From: Varanus komodoensis
Lineage: Eukaryota; Chordata; Lepidosauria; Squamata; Varanidae
Reading direction: 5' to 3'
NCBI RefSeq assembly: GCF_004798865.1
Contig: NW_025336087.1
Coordinates: 53,305,146 to 53,369,145, forward strand
DNA: 64,000 nt
The translations under genes were made by a program, and so were the position numbers. Below are positions 1 to 12,700 of this stretch, one piece after another. The notes under the pieces are model-generated. The model searched no databases. It was not told where the DNA came from and saw nothing but the letters and a program-made list of their open reading frames with translations. Each line of letters opens with the position of its first letter. Positions within the stretch are counted from its first letter, which is position 1.

Positions 1-475
1 CGACCGCCCTTTGAGATCTGCGGGAGAGTCCCTTCTCCGGGAACCCTCCATGAAAGAAATTAGGAGAGTAAGTACTTGGAGGAGGGCTTTCTCTGCGGTG
101 GCGCCCAACCTATGGAATTCACTCCCCAAAGAGGTCCGCCTGGCACCGTCGTTACTGGTTTTTCGGCGCCAGGTAAAGACCTTTTTATTTAAACATCATT
201 TTAATTGTTAAAACATATGATCTGGCCAGGGCAACTTCTTCTTCCTTCTCTTTCTCCTCCTATATTTTTATTTACTTAATTTATACTGATAATTTTAATC
301 TTATATTTGTAAATCAATGTATTTTTTGTATTTTTGTATTTAATGGTAATTTATTATGTGCTATTGTATTTCATTGTATTTTATCGTGTTGTAAGCCGCC
401 CCGAGGTTTCGGCAAGGGGCGGCATAGAAATGTTATAATAATAATAACAACAACAACAACAACAACAACAACAAC
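1..475 (+). mobile_element. L2-like LINE, 3' end (cut by window edge)
   Basis: This is the 3' end of a non-LTR retrotransposon. The frame at 11-211 reads RRAFSAVAPNLWNSLP then a run ending FRRQVKTFLF, which is the usual C-terminal end of ORF2 in L2-clade elements. An AT-rich 3' UTR follows, then the squamate-type tail around 397-430 ('gtaagccgccccgag' ... 'ggggcggcat'), and the copy ends in (ATA)n(AAC)n at about 436-475. The 5' part lies outside the window. A second copy of the same family is at 41970-42430 on the other strand. The assignment to L2 rather than another Jockey-superfamily clade is from motif memory. Confidence 0.75.
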
Positions 476-3400
476 CACGTTCTATCAGATTCTTTTGAGT
501 CCCACCTATACTCATGTCGAGTGTTTCTTTGGTCTGTCATCTTGGATATTCCCCTGACCAGTGTGGATGGGGCTGAACATTAGCTTGTTTTTTAAAAATC
601 AGTAATTGCCAACCTAAAGTGGTTTGGGGCTTCAGGAAAGCACAAGAATTGTGGATTATACAGAACATCTTTCCAACCCAGCACTCTCCTTACAAATAGC
701 AGTCAACCTGATTCTTCTGGCAGGCTGACAATCAGCCTGGATTAGCCATTCATTACAGTTGGACACTCTCTAGGTTTCCTAGGTTTTCATATTAGGAGCG
801 TGTATTTTGGGGTTAAAAACACGAGGCCTTATTTATAGAGTGGGCATTTATAGGGGAGAAAAGAGGACATTTCCAAACACAGGACCAACCTCTGCTAGTC
901 CTTGAGAACAGCAGATTGTCCTCTGTAAGGTAGGCCACCTGACTACCCTCCTTATTGTATTTGGTTCTGGAGAGCAAGGCCAGTCCTCCCATGAAGCAAG
1001 GTGAGTTCTCCCTGCCAGGCAGCAGAGTGAGAGGAGCAGCTAATTACACTCACACCACCAGGAGGTCCCCAGAGTGCTGCATTTGCCACAGTAGGAAAGT
1101 GGAGCCCGTGAGGCTCTTTGGAGTGTCACCCAAACATTATCTTTGCTTAGCCTTTTTGATGGGACTGTGTAAGAGTAATTGTACCCGGGCCACCTTCTCT
1201 GCCACCAAAAATGAAAGAGCAGCACAACAATTCCTAGTCATGCAGCCAGCTGACTTACCAGAACAGTGGCTGAAGAATGCAACTCCGCCTGGTACTGCTT
1301 GGGCGTAAACAATTTCTTGGCTTGCTTCACGTCACAGAGCTGCTCTCTTGAGGTCCAGTCTGCGACCATTCCCATCTATTAGGTACTTATGAGATACGCA
1401 CGAGAAGAGTTATAAGTCAGCAGGAAATGGCTCTGGCGAACATCTGCTGTAAGCTGTCTGTGGAGCACTAGATGAATGTGAACTCTTGAAATTAATCAAC
1501 CAGGCCATGACCTTACTGAAACATTTATGGAAAGGCAGTTACAAACCATGGCAACATAACTTCTCCGACCTGCTCTCCACTGCAAAGGCTTGTTCTGCTC
1601 TGGCCTCAGCGCCCACACTCTTCGGAGGCACAAAGGGGCCAAGAAGCACTATGAATACAATTAATAGTGTGATCCCTCTTGAAGGTCACTCTTTAGATTA
1701 AATGCTGGGCCATGCAGGGCTTTTATCAATTATCTTCAAGCAGTGTGTTAAATCTCACGGGGTTTTCTCACTGGAGTATGTTGTACAAGTCTTTGTTTTC
1801 TTCGTCTCTCAGGACTGCTCTTCAGACCGGATGGTTCTCCCGCACAGGCATGATCTTCACCCAGGCGAAAGCATAGGTAACTCACATGCCGTATGCTGTC
1901 GGGGTTTAGTTTGTGTGTGTTGGCTTCTTCGCACATGTAGTCCTGGAAAAACGAAAGTGGAGCAAGGCGAGCCTAAGATATTTGGCTGGCTCAGGCAGCA
2001 AAGAGCAAGATGGAAGCCCTTCCAGTTTCATGTACAAAATCCAGCTGGGCTGATGGCTGAATAAGACAACACCCACTGGCAATAAGACAACACCCACTTG
2101 AGGGCGACACCATGTGGCATACAGCTTTCCCCTCCAACATTTTGCTGCCAGCCCCAGAATCTGCCCTCAGACATGACTGCCTCACTCTGCCTCATGTTAG
2201 GGCCAATCCAGAAGTGGAGACTGCCATTCTTGCATGCCTTTCCCTAAGCCAGGCTTGCATAAGCTGGGCCCATGAAGCCAAGGTAGCTTCCAACCAGCAG
2301 GTGCTTAGCAAAATCTACTGATTTTGTTGCACTTCAGGTGGCAAAAGTCAAGGTTTTGTCGAACACAGTAAATAACTAATGGACTCCATTCAAGTTGATG
2401 AGCTCCAAATTGCAACCCTATGCATAAAGATCTCCAACAGGCTTCAGCACAGTGTCTTCATCTTTGCCTTTTTAACATCATCTTTTTGCCTTTATTGTTG
2501 TCTTCTTAAAATGGGCATTTCCAAACAAGGGAGGGCCTCTGGTCCCTGGTCTCTGTCTTTAGCTGAGCCCACACATCAAGGCAAGTAACACTTTGTGGTT
2601 TCCACACCTCATGGGTTTGGTGTGATGTGCCAAGCAGGTAGCCCTCCCCTCTCCCACCTTCTTCTTTCTTCTCAGTCCTCCAGGAGACCCTGAAGGCAGG
2701 AATGCAGCTCCTTGCTTTGACAACCACAGTGGTGAGCCAAGTCCGGCTTGTGGCGGCTGCCAAGTGGGTTTCCTTGCACAAACAAGGCTCATGTCCAGTG
2801 AGGCACCTTCCCCTTCTGCTGGACCACTGAAAGCAGGAGAGAGGAGGGTGCCTTATCCACACTCAGGCACAAGGGAGACGATCAGCTGGGCAGCACTGTG
2901 GGAAGGAGCTGTGCCCCCTCCACCTGCACAGGGGGCCACACGCCTTGGCTGAGTCCCTCTGCGCCACTCCTCTCCCTTGCCAGAGGGAAGCTTTTACAAA
3001 GTAACTTGAATAGATTTAGCACAGAGCCATATATAAATTTGTCTTTGGACCCCTGGCTAAAAGGAAAAGAAAACAGATCCCCCAAGGCTAGTGGCTTGCT
3101 GCCTTGCGTGCCTTACTCGTCATGAGCAAAGATGAGCAGGATCCTTACTTTGGAGTAAACAGCCACATTTCCTGTAGTGAACCTAGACACAGTGATATTA
3201 CCATGATACTAGCCAATGGATGGGCATTGTTCTGCCTTTTAAGAAACCACAAGACTGCTGCCAGGAAGAGATGGAGCTGAAGATCCACCACCACCAGCAG
3301 CACAGTTCTATTTTCTGCTTCTTCCTCTCTTCCCCTTTGGTCATAATTCTTCCAGTTGTCCTGCCCCAGACGACTCTGGGAGAAAGGAGGAAGAGCTCTG

Positions 3401-3930
3401 AAGTGAAGGCAGTTTCCCCCTTCAAGGTTTCTATTGTTCTTTTACTGTCTTTGAATGGTTAAGGATTATATATGGACAAAGATAAGTGTGTCTCCGACTG
3501 GAGCAGTTCCTATTTTATCCTGGCATTGCTGTTTATAAATCTTCCTCCAATGAAGTTCTGTAAAAGTTCCATGTATAACTTTCCATGACAAAGTCTTGTC
3601 TGCACCAGTTAGAAACACTGCCAAGAATCATTCAAGGACCATTATCAATGGCAGAAAGTCTACAAACTGAAAGCCATTCCTCTTGCTCATCAGGTGAAAG
3701 ATGCTCTCCCATGCAGGTGGCTTCCATGCGGTGCTCACTTGGGTTGGAGGTGGGGCGAGAAAGAAGGGAAGGGCTCCTAAGCCCCAACGGGGCACGACTG
3801 CCCAGCTGCTTCTCAGCCTGCCACTCACTTGTGTGTGCGGGGAGCTTCCCCCTGGGGTGTGCAAAAGGGGGGAAGTGGGAACTGATGGAGTGGGGCTGCT
3901 CCTTTCCACAGCGCTGCCTCGCTGATCCTC
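476..3930. other. Unassigned, mostly unique DNA
   Basis: I see no gene and no recognisable transposon. Open frames are short and overlap in both strands without domain signatures. The only local structure is a 21-bp-period tandem doublet at 2060-2101, with 'aataagacaacacccact' present twice. Confidence 0.5.
2060..2101. repeat. Two-copy 21-bp tandem repeat
   Basis: The 18-mer 'aataagacaacacccact' occurs at 2060-2077 and again at 2081-2098. It is probably a replication-slippage duplication and has no known function. Confidence 0.8.
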
Positions 3931-3931
3931 A

Positions 3932-4140
3932 GCCTTCCTCTGGCGAGCAAGAGGGCCGGCAGAAGGCAAATCCACGGAGGGGCACCCCCTAACCAGGTGC
4001 TGCTGCCCAGTCGCTTCCTTGCCCCCCTGCTCATGCACAAGAGGACCAGCACAAGGGGAATCCATGGAGGCATGCCGGTCCCAACCAGGTGCTGCTGCCC
4101 ACCTGGCTCCCGTCCTTCCTGCTCACAGGGGCGTGCGATG
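3932..4140. repeat. Minisatellite, 92-bp period, about 2.3 copies
   Basis: The segment 'aaccaggtgctgctgccca' starts at 3991 and again at 4083. The flanking sequence also aligns between units, for example 'aatccacggagg' against 'aatccatggagg' and 'agagggccggcagaagg' against 'agaggaccagcacaagg'. Units are GC-rich and roughly 75-85% alike by eye. The open frames crossing it are side effects of GC-rich repetition. Confidence 0.7.
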
Positions 4141-5969
4141 GAGGGAAAGTGCTTCAGTTCTGCCAGTGCCGGTCAGCTGATTCCCACTCCCTCCCCAAAG
4201 AAGGCCTTAAGCCCAGTGGCAGGCAGCGTGGGGATGCCTCTGGCAGTTGTGCAAAATGGCAGCTGCCAGCACGGATCTCTGGCCCATTGCCTCTCCTGCC
4301 AAGCAGCTCTATGTTCTGGCCTTACAAGCTGCGCTTTCCAGTTGAGATAACATAATGGGCAATTGTGGTACTGAGAAAGCATAGAGCAGACGGCTATTTC
4401 TAGTCATGGCTTTCCAAAAACCAAACATACCACACTGAAATACCACGATGGAGTTCAGATGATGTGACAGAACAACTTGTGCCAAGCTTGCGTGTTGTGT
4501 TGTGCAAACCCACCCTCTGACTGTCTGTCTGACTGACTCTCTCTCTCTCTCTTTCTATGACACACCAAAAACAAGAGTACCTTTTTAAAATCTCTACTTT
4601 TGACAGCAGTGCCCATGCTGTGCTCCCATTCCATTCCTCTCCTGCTTCCAAGCTGGATTTTCTTAGGTTGTGCAAGAGATAAAAGCTGCATGGAAAAAAC
4701 ATGGGAGCATCTCTGCTGGATAAAGTCAGGAAGATGCCGTGTAACAAAACAAGCAGGACCCAGGATTCCTCCTCTTGTGGCAAACAAAAACTGTGGGGCC
4801 TGGTAGTCGGTGGAAGAGCATTTCCCACCAAACCTGAGGCAGTAGGATGGTTTGGGGGACTCAGGAGGCTGTTACTATTCACTGCTGTGCCCTCCCATAG
4901 AGGGCAAGGCTGGAAGAGTTCAGGAGCACCCCGATTGCTGCGGTTTTCCTCCAGCATCTGCCACTGAAGGCAGTTCCTTCCCTCGGCCTGACGAGAAGAG
5001 CAGCCCTAAATAGGAGTGATCAAAGCGTGGCTATTTCACACGGCATGCCCAGTGTGAGAAGGAGCTCAAGCCAAAAAGAGGGGTGGGGGAGAGACTGATC
5101 CTGGAAAATAGGGACATTATGCTGCAAATCGAAACAGTTGAAAACCACCTTTGCAACAGGTCAAAGTTCTACCACCCCATTCCTTAAAAGCCTTTAATTC
5201 TGTTTGGGCACAGAAGTGAGACAGGAGCATTTTGCACATGTTTCTCTTTCTTGTCCTATGAATGGGCCCCGGTGGAAGAGCTGCAAGACCAAAAGGGACT
5301 CCAAGAGCCTGTTTGTTTCGAATGCTGTTTGTTTTGACAATGCGATGAGCAAGCCCTGTCCTGGAGACTGCTCTTCAAAGATCTCGCCTCCTTTCATAAA
5401 AGGCCTCCCAGCCACATCTGCTGGTGGGGATGAAGGAGCAGAGGATTGATTCCTTCCCGCCTTGTGCTTCCCGCTTTCTTCCTCCCCCCGGCACAAAATC
5501 CAGCGGCTGTCTTGGGTCATACTCTGCAGATGCCTCAGCAGTGCCACCTGTGCAGCTGTGCCCACCTACCACACATGGCGCTTTCAGCAGCTGCTTCCTC
5601 GCTCTGTCTAGAAAGATGCCTTGGAAATACTTCCAGGGTGTGGGAAATACTTCCAGAGACAATAGAGATGCAGCACATTCAACAAGTTACGGCAAATTGG
5701 TTGGGCATTTGCCCTTCGTTCTTGCAGGGTGCCCTTTGCCTCTTTTTGAAAGGGGGAAAAAACCTCACGTGAACAATTTCATAGCAGGTTTCTAAATCTG
5801 ACAACGGGTAAAGTTTGGTGCTCTCCCATCGTGCCTTCCTCTTCAGGCATTGTTTAGTATCGAAATGCCTGAGAACTAGAAGACTGAGATGCTGAAGTGC
5901 CAACACAAGCTGCATTGGGAAGCACTTTCTATGAGGAGCTAACAATGCTTATTCAGATATAAGTCTGCC
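4141..5969. other. Unassigned DNA
   Basis: There is a short (CT)n run at 4537-4553. The longest open frame of the window (185 codons, minus strand, 4400-4957) lies here. It includes the simple repeat, has no domain I recognise and overlaps open frames on the other strand, so I do not call it a gene. Confidence 0.5.
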
Positions 5970-7030
5970 ACATTCTGATAAGCGAATTAGCAAAAACTGG
6001 ACTAGATGGAAAAACTATTAGGTGGACCCAAAATTGATCGCTAAATCAGACACACAGAGTGTTTGTCAATGGTACCTTCTCAAATTGGATGGAGGTAACT
6101 AGTGGGGTGCTGCAGGGATCAGTCCTGGGCCCAGTGCTCTTCAGCATCTTTAATAATGATTTAGTTGAGGAAGTACAAGGAAAGATAATCATATTTGCAG
6201 ATGATACAAAGCTGGTTGGAATAGCAAACACCCTAGAAGACAGAAGGAAGATCCAGGGCAATATTGATAAACTTGAATGCTGGGCTGAAAGCAAGAGCAT
6301 GAGATTCAATAGAGAAAAGTGCCAAGTTCTCCCCTTGGAAAAAGAAACCAGAGGCATCGATACAAGATGGGGAATATGTGGCTCAACGATCTTGGGGTAA
6401 TTGTGGACAATAGGCTAAACATGAGCCAACAATGTGATGCAGCTGCCAAAAGGGCAAATGCTATTTTGGGATGCATTAACAGAAGCGTTGCTTCCATATC
6501 ATGAATAGTAGTAGTTACTGTATACTCCTCATTAATCAGACCGCACCTGGAATATTGTGTCCAGTTCTGGGCACCAAGATTTAAGAAAGATGCAGGAAAA
6601 TTAGAAAGGATCCAGAGGAGGGCACCAAAAATGATCCAGGGTTTGGGAACACTGCCCTGAGAGAACTTCTCAGCCTTGAGAAGAGAAGACTGAGGGGGAC
6701 ATGATATCCCTCTTTAAGTACCTCAAAGGCCGTCACAAAGAGGAAGGGCAAGATTGCTTCTTGCTGATGCCAGAGTGTAGAACATGGAATAATCAAGTTG
6801 CGACAACCCAGATTCAGGCTGGACATCAGGAAAAGCTTCCTCACTGTCAAAGCAATATGACAGGGGAACCAGCTGCCGAGAGAGGTCATGGGCGCTCCCA
6901 CACTAGAGACATTCAAAAAGAACCTGGACAGCCATCTGAGTGGGATGGCATAACTTGGTATCCTGCAACAGCAGGGGGTTGGACCTGATGGCCTTCCTGG
7001 CCCCTTCCAACTCCACTATTCTATGATTCT
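5970..7030 (+). mobile_element. CR1 LINE, 5'-truncated, with RT palm and 3' tail
   Basis: This is a CR1-clade retrotransposon copy. The frame from 6059 carries GVLQGSVLGPVLF and the catalytic block FADDTKL of reverse transcriptase. The reading then moves to another frame near 6365 (LGVIVDNRLNMSQQCD), meets a stop near 6503, and resumes with [14 protein letters not shown] and [13 protein letters not shown]. The 3' UTR contains 'gggggttggacctgatggcc' and ends in 'attctatgattct' at 7018-7030, the CR1 8-bp terminal repeat. The 5' start near 5970 is fuzzy; the endonuclease domain and the first part of RT are missing. It is a dead copy. Confidence 0.92.
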
Positions 7031-8689
7031 AAGCCCCATCAAGGTCTATGGGTCTTCCTTTCAGCTAGATCTGCATGGGACTGAAAGTTTGTGACACTCT
7101 GTAGGCTAGAGGTTGGAGGGCAGCTGGTATTGCCTTTTGGTCAGTGGGTCCTTTCCTTTCTCTCAGACCTACAAAGTTGTTCACACCCCCTCCCTCATGC
7201 GATGAAAGAGGCTGTGCTGAAAGAGACTGAGGTTCCATTGGCCAGCACTGCCACCTGCGCTTTCGGATGCCGTGGGAAAGGGCTCCCAGAGCATGCTTCT
7301 GCCCAGGTGTGGAGCTGCAGGGCTCTGGCCCAGTCCGCATCCGCTCCCCGTGCACAGGAACTCTCTGTGTGTGCAATGGTGGATGGACCACGTGAGAATC
7401 AACAAAGAGGGTCCATCACAGAGCAGGTGGAATCATGTTTTGAACAATATGTAAGAGTGGAGGGAGAGACTCACAAAGTGATTCTTAATGGGAAAGCAGA
7501 GGTGGTATGTGCATTACCTGATTTCATCTCTGAAATGTGGGACTGTATGTTTTAATGTTAGAAAGGGGTGTCTTCTTTCTTTTGATGTCTTGCAACCTGA
7601 TACATTTGGGAATGGGCCCACTTTATTCTTCACACATGCTGTGGGAGAGGTTTATGTTTGTCTATGAGAGGGATCGTTGTTTATGAGAGACCAGTAGGGC
7701 TGCTCTGGGCATCAATGCTACCAAGGCACCTTTCCGGGCACCCATCAAGTCTCTCTTCCCCCTCCCCTCCCCCCTTTTAAATTACATTTCCTTTCCTGCA
7801 CCTGGGCTTTCTATGAAACGATTTCTGTTAGTGCTGAAAAATCTGGGTTCAAGAAGATGTTGAGTGACTCAGACCTACTTCTCCCTTCTGTCTTTGGGAC
7901 AATGGACTTGTCCTTTGCCACACCTCCTGTGTCAGCCATTTTGTGGTGGTGCCCAGGAGAGTTTCTCAAGTTACCAGATGTGCTCACAGCCCCAGCAGGT
8001 TGCCCATTAGAGATAATGCTCACAGAGTTCCTCCCTCCCTCCCGCCCTCCCTTGTAAAATGCTTTATTTCTGTTTTGCTCACTTAATCATACAACAACAT
8101 TAGAGGCTGATCTATTTCTTTCTTTCAGTCGTTCTTTATTACTTTTGGTTCCCGAACCTGTTTAAAATGCCACATCAGCAGAAGAAACAGTTCTGCCCAG
8201 GAAATTACAGAACACATAATTGAACGAGATGCTGCTGTACAAAAATATTCGCTTCAAAGCTACAGCCGGAATGATGCATGTAGCTATGTTGACAAGGCAG
8301 AAGACATAATCAGCCTGACCTTCAGAAAACAAGGATGCTGGCGAAAATACTCATAGATTGCACCCTGGTGAGGAAATGCTCTCTAATGCACACTGATGCA
8401 CATGTGAATAGTTTATTAATGTCTTCTATCGTGCAGCATTGGCTAGCTCAGAAGGACAGACTGCCTGCGATAACTCCCTTGCTGCGGGACTGATATCTCT
8501 GTGTCATTATAGCTTCCCTGATAATAGCAAAAAGGATTAAAGAGAGGAGAGCAAAGGACATTGGAGGAAGGGTTATATATAAATATTAGATGTCGCTTCC
8601 CCCTAAATGGTTCAACAGGCACGAGCAGCCGTTCTAACAAAGGGAGGAAAGCATTCGGTGCCAGCCTAACCGTGCTTCCTGGAAAGTAA

Positions 8690-8738
8690 GGCACGTGGAA
8701 CTCACGGGAGCTTACTCCCGAGGAAGCCTTGCTGAGGC
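8690..8738. repeat. Fragment of 'gggagtaagcccc' dispersed repeat
   Basis: The stretch 'gggagcttactcccgaggaagcc' resembles the squamate short dispersed repeat seen best at 35348-35434. The match is short and diverged. Confidence 0.3.
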
Positions 8739-9201
8739 TGCAGCCCTGGTCAGCAGGCTTCCCCTGCCTGGGCCCAATCCACCCAAGGGGTTCTGAGCAG
8801 CTTTGCAACGCCTGTCCTGTTGGCTCGTTGCCTGCCGCTCGCCCCAGCATTGCACTCTTTATGCCCTTACACCCCAAATTTCTTCAGACCAGTTCCATCA
8901 TTTTTATAGGCTGTGTTTTCCTTGGGGAGTATCGTTCAGGGTGTGCTAACCTTGCAGGGCTGCCCTGTGGGGAGGGAGGGGTGGATTTCACATTTGGGGA
9001 CGGGGAGTGGCAGGACAGGAAGGGGTGGCACAGGCTTCTCCAACAAGCCAGTCAGCCTTGGGTTGCCTTCCTACCGCCCTTCCCTCCACCAAACTGAAGG
9101 AAAGCTGCTTCCCTCCCTTGTCCTTTGAACAAATACTGTCTTCAATGTCCTCTCGGGATTTGCCATTTCCTCTCTGGCCCCAAGGAAGGGTGAGCTGAAA
9201 T

Positions 9202-9262
9202 GCTTGTCTACTCAGAAGAAGATCACATTGACTGCAGCTGAGTTTACTCCTGGGAAAGCCAG
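9202..9262 (-). repeat. Fragment of 'gggagtaagcccc' dispersed repeat
   Basis: 'gtctactcagaagaagatc' followed by 'gagtttactcctgggaaagc' is the reverse of the repeat at 35348-35434 (opposite order: 'tactcagaagtaag' side first, 'ctgggagtaa' side last). Old, diverged copy. Confidence 0.5.
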
Positions 9263-10039
9263 CATGGGAGATGGGCTGCATCCGCTTGCATGCCAGAGGA
9301 GGAGAATGGGGATAATGGTCCTGCTAACTTCACCTGGGGGAGGTGAGAGTGGCAGCGAGAAGCACCAGAGCCTCCCCCTTCTCCTGTCCCTTGGTTTTTC
9401 ATGAGGGAGCAGGAGAAGGCATCTTTTTTTCCCTTAAAAACTTCTTTGCTGCTTCACTTGCTTATACTTGGGCCTGATTATTAGATTATTTTTTAAAAGG
9501 CCATTTCACTGCACATATCACTTGTCCAACTTCTCCAGCAGCTGCGTTTATATCTGGTAGAAGACCACCTTTTCACCCACTGAATTTATTAGCACATCTC
9601 CCAGCTGTGATAAAGACATTTTGCATGAACGCCACACTGGTGCTTCTTCAGAAATGGCAGGGGCTCCACTGTTGAATTCTCCCCAAGCTGCACAATGCTT
9701 TGGAGAAATGTAGCTGAATTTCAGCTGGGAAACTGCGCTGGGGAAGGGGACTTCCTCCTTCCCCTCTTTCTGCTGCACCCGGCAGCCCTCTGCAAATGCT
9801 GTTCACCTGTGTCAGTAGATTCTGCCGAGTGGGTGAATTATTGCAGGGAGGCGGCTCTCCCCAGAATAGCAAGGGGACCTTCCACAAACAGAGCCCTTCC
9901 CCTCAAAAGGCAGATCCGGAAGCCAAGCCATGAGCAGGCAGTGGGGTCTCGACTTCTTGCACTGAAGGAAGCCCAAGCAGAAGGGCTCAGCCTGAGCAGG
10001 TCTGTAATTATTATTGCCAAAGATTTAGGTGCCCAGCTC

Positions 10040-10262
10040 ACAAGTGTGAGTGCTGAGCATGCTGGACCACAGGGGATCCAGGAGATCTGGGTTCTAGTCC
10101 CTCCCCAGCCGGCCATGAAGCTCACTGGGTGATTTTGGGCAGTCACTTTCTCTCGGCTGACCTACCTCACAGGGTGGTTGTGAGGATAAAATGGAACAGT
10201 GTCAGCTGTCTTGCATTCTTCACAAGAGGAAAAAGGCTGGGGTATAGGTGCAATGTAATAAT
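10040..10262 (+). mobile_element. tRNA-derived SINE (squamate MIR-like type)
   Basis: A Pol III B-box-like 'gggttctagtcc' lies near 10091. The body follows the common lizard SINE: 'ccatgaagctcactgggtga', 'gggcagtcact', 'tacctcacagggtggttgtg', 'aggataaaatgga'. The 3' part reads 'ggctggggtataggtgcaatgtaataatca'. The A box is not clear, so the 5' end is approximate. The same family occurs on the minus strand at 39570-39770 and, as a 3' fragment, at 53590-53685. Confidence 0.82.
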
Positions 10263-11458
10263 CAAAAGTGAGAGGGTGCTTCTTTTTCACCCATGGAAAA
10301 CTAAACTATAGCATGTCAAAATGGTCAACATTAATTTGCTGGCTAGCTAATTTTGGCCATCCTGCTGCCTCATGGTCACAACACATTTAGTTTGTCTGGA
10401 TCTGGGCTGCTCTGGGGCTTCACCTGATGGTCAGAACCAGGGAGCCACTGCAGTGTTTGCAGGATCGGTCCCAGGCCCTGCTGGAGTGCGCAGCCTCCTG
10501 ATGAGCACCAGCTGGGAGCCTGGCAGAAGGGCTATGGAAGGGCACACTCTTCCCCCTGGAGCTCTCCTTAGCAGCACAGGGCTTCCCCTTGGCTGGCATC
10601 CCTGAGCCTTGCTGGGCCCTCCCTGCAACACAGCAGGACGTCCTGGGAGTGGTGGTTCAGCCCCTGCACCCTGCCTGACCCTTGCTGGGAATCCTGCCCA
10701 GGTGTCCTGCCTCAAGGTTGCTGCTGTGGATCTCAGTCCTTGGCTTGTCCATGGCCACATCCATGTCTTCCTGCTACAGTCCCCTAGTTCCTGACCTGGG
10801 CCTGCCACTTGGGCCTCACCACTGGGCCTCACCGCTGGGCTTGGTATCGCCTGGGGCTTTGCTGCCCAGTGCCTCTGTCTGCCTGGCCTCCTCCCACCCA
10901 CAACTGGCCCCCTGGCATGTTTCTGGCACTACAAGGCAGCCCATGAGCGAGGGTACGAGGACAAAATGGACGCTGCAAATAATCAAGTATTTTACAAAAC
11001 AGCATTAGAACTCTACGATTATGTTTTACCTAAACTAAAGCGTGGAATAGTTACACCTTGAGCTTAATATCTCCACTCTTTAGCTAATCTGTGTTTTCCA
11101 CCAGGAAAGTCAAATGGGAGCCGCTTGCATGGTGCACCTCTAGACATAAGTCAGAATATTATTTAAATCTTAGCACAGGAAACATTTCTAATTGACAGCA
11201 TTTATGCTGGTATCAGATGGGGCCAGATTTGATACTGAGCAGCCCTTTCAGTGAGAAGATTACTGGTATTTCCCTAGAGGAAGTCCTATGTGTGGAATGA
11301 CTTCATCTAACCTATCCGAGTTTGACCCCTTTGCCTTCCTAGCTGACTAATGGGTAGTCTTGAGAATACTTTCAAGAACATCTCAGCCCCAGAGATTCCA
11401 TATTGATCCAAAAGCAGATGACACACTCCTTGGTTGGGTCCCAGCATCCAGGATCACC

Positions 11459-11480
11459 TATTATTATTATTATTATTATT
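11459..11480. repeat. (TTA)n microsatellite
   Basis: About seven TTA units, perfect. Confidence 0.95.
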
Positions 11481-12629
11481 GGAATGAAATAAATAGTGAT
11501 TGCCTTTTCCCAGCACTTGCAGGGAAAGGATTTTTCTCTAAATTTCACTGTAATCTTCTTTCCTTTATAGTACACTTAAATATATACAAGTGTTAGAGCA
11601 CAGAGTATTCTGGTACTGGTTTAATCTCTTCTTACAGTATTTTAATATTTGCCACTAATCGGAGTGTTCTTTCTCCAAGGCTGCCGATTGTGTTTATCCT
11701 TCCAGGCCCCCGCTCAGGTGACACTTTCCTGATGTGTTTTTGGAGTATTGTTTGATTACATTTTATCTTGTTTCATTACTTTGTTTTGCTTAAGATATTG
11801 TAAACCTGCTCGAGTGGGTGTTTTTTGCTTCGACAGGCAGGAGATGCATTTAAATATAAATAGAGACTACATCAGGACAAAGGCAGACGCCTGGCTTTGT
11901 ATGCTGTGCGTGCAATTGACACAAGTGTCTGTTTTTCCAGCTGTTCTGCTTCCAAATGCAGGACAGACGGCTTGGTCCTGAGTGTGCTCCAGCGTGTGGG
12001 CCTGCCCCACATGCCGCTGCAAGTCCAAATTAAGGAAAGTTCATGCTTAAGAGACACACGTTTCTGTCTCCTCCTTGCAGATCAGGCATCTAAATGAAAC
12101 TTTTGGTAATCATATATAATGGAGCGATATATGGCAGGTTTCCTTACTCCAATGTAAGCACACTTGGCCCCACTTTGGATTGGGTCCATGCTGCTCTGGA
12201 AGGCAGAATTCCTTCCATGGAGGTTCTTCTTGATATATGAGCTATTTTTTAAAGGGGGGATTCTCAGACTGGGATATTATTTAACCAGAATAATATCGGT
12301 AGTTTTATTATTTATCTAAGACAGGGAGATGTAAAACAATAGCACCAGAAGTATCTGATCGAATGAGCTACCAAAGTTACCTTCCATTGCTTCTGGTAGA
12401 ACTTTCTGGCATAGGGTAAGAGTGTCCATGTCATCTGTGGGATGCTATGGAGGCCTGGTGTTGAGTGAACCTTTATTGATTCATCCCTACCAATAGTGTT
12501 TAAGGCTGATGATAATAAACATGAATAGTCAAAATGCACAATGATACTTAGAGCACAGAAGTGAAGCAATGTCAAACATGGTCCGAGAAACAGGGGTGGC
12601 TAAAGTTTAAAAGGCGTGGCTCTAGAAAG

Positions 12630-12700
12630 GTTAGACTTGCTGCACAAGAATCCCCACAAGCTTTCGTGGAGCTAAAACACTGCATTTCAGAAGCAGCAGC
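12630..12700. repeat. Fragment of 'aagctttcgtgg' dispersed repeat
   Basis: 'caagctttcgtggagctaaa' is the signature of a repeat widespread in reptiles whose usual form is 'ataagctttcgtggactaaagcccac'. I do not recall the family name with certainty. A second piece of what looks like the same family is at 41580-41660. Confidence 0.35.

Larger units (their letters stand above)
7031..10039. other. Unassigned DNA with small repeat fragments
   Basis: I see no gene. It contains pyrimidine-rich runs near 7760-7785 and 8030-8050, an AT-balanced unique patch at 8140-8480 that could be conserved non-coding DNA, and two short dispersed-repeat fragments listed separately (8690-8738 and 9202-9262). Confidence 0.5.

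Noticed and set aside
4400-4957. Longest open frame (185 codons, minus strand)
   Set aside because: It spans a (CT)n repeat, gives low-complexity Arg/Glu/Ser stretches, overlaps open frames on the other strand and has no domain I know.
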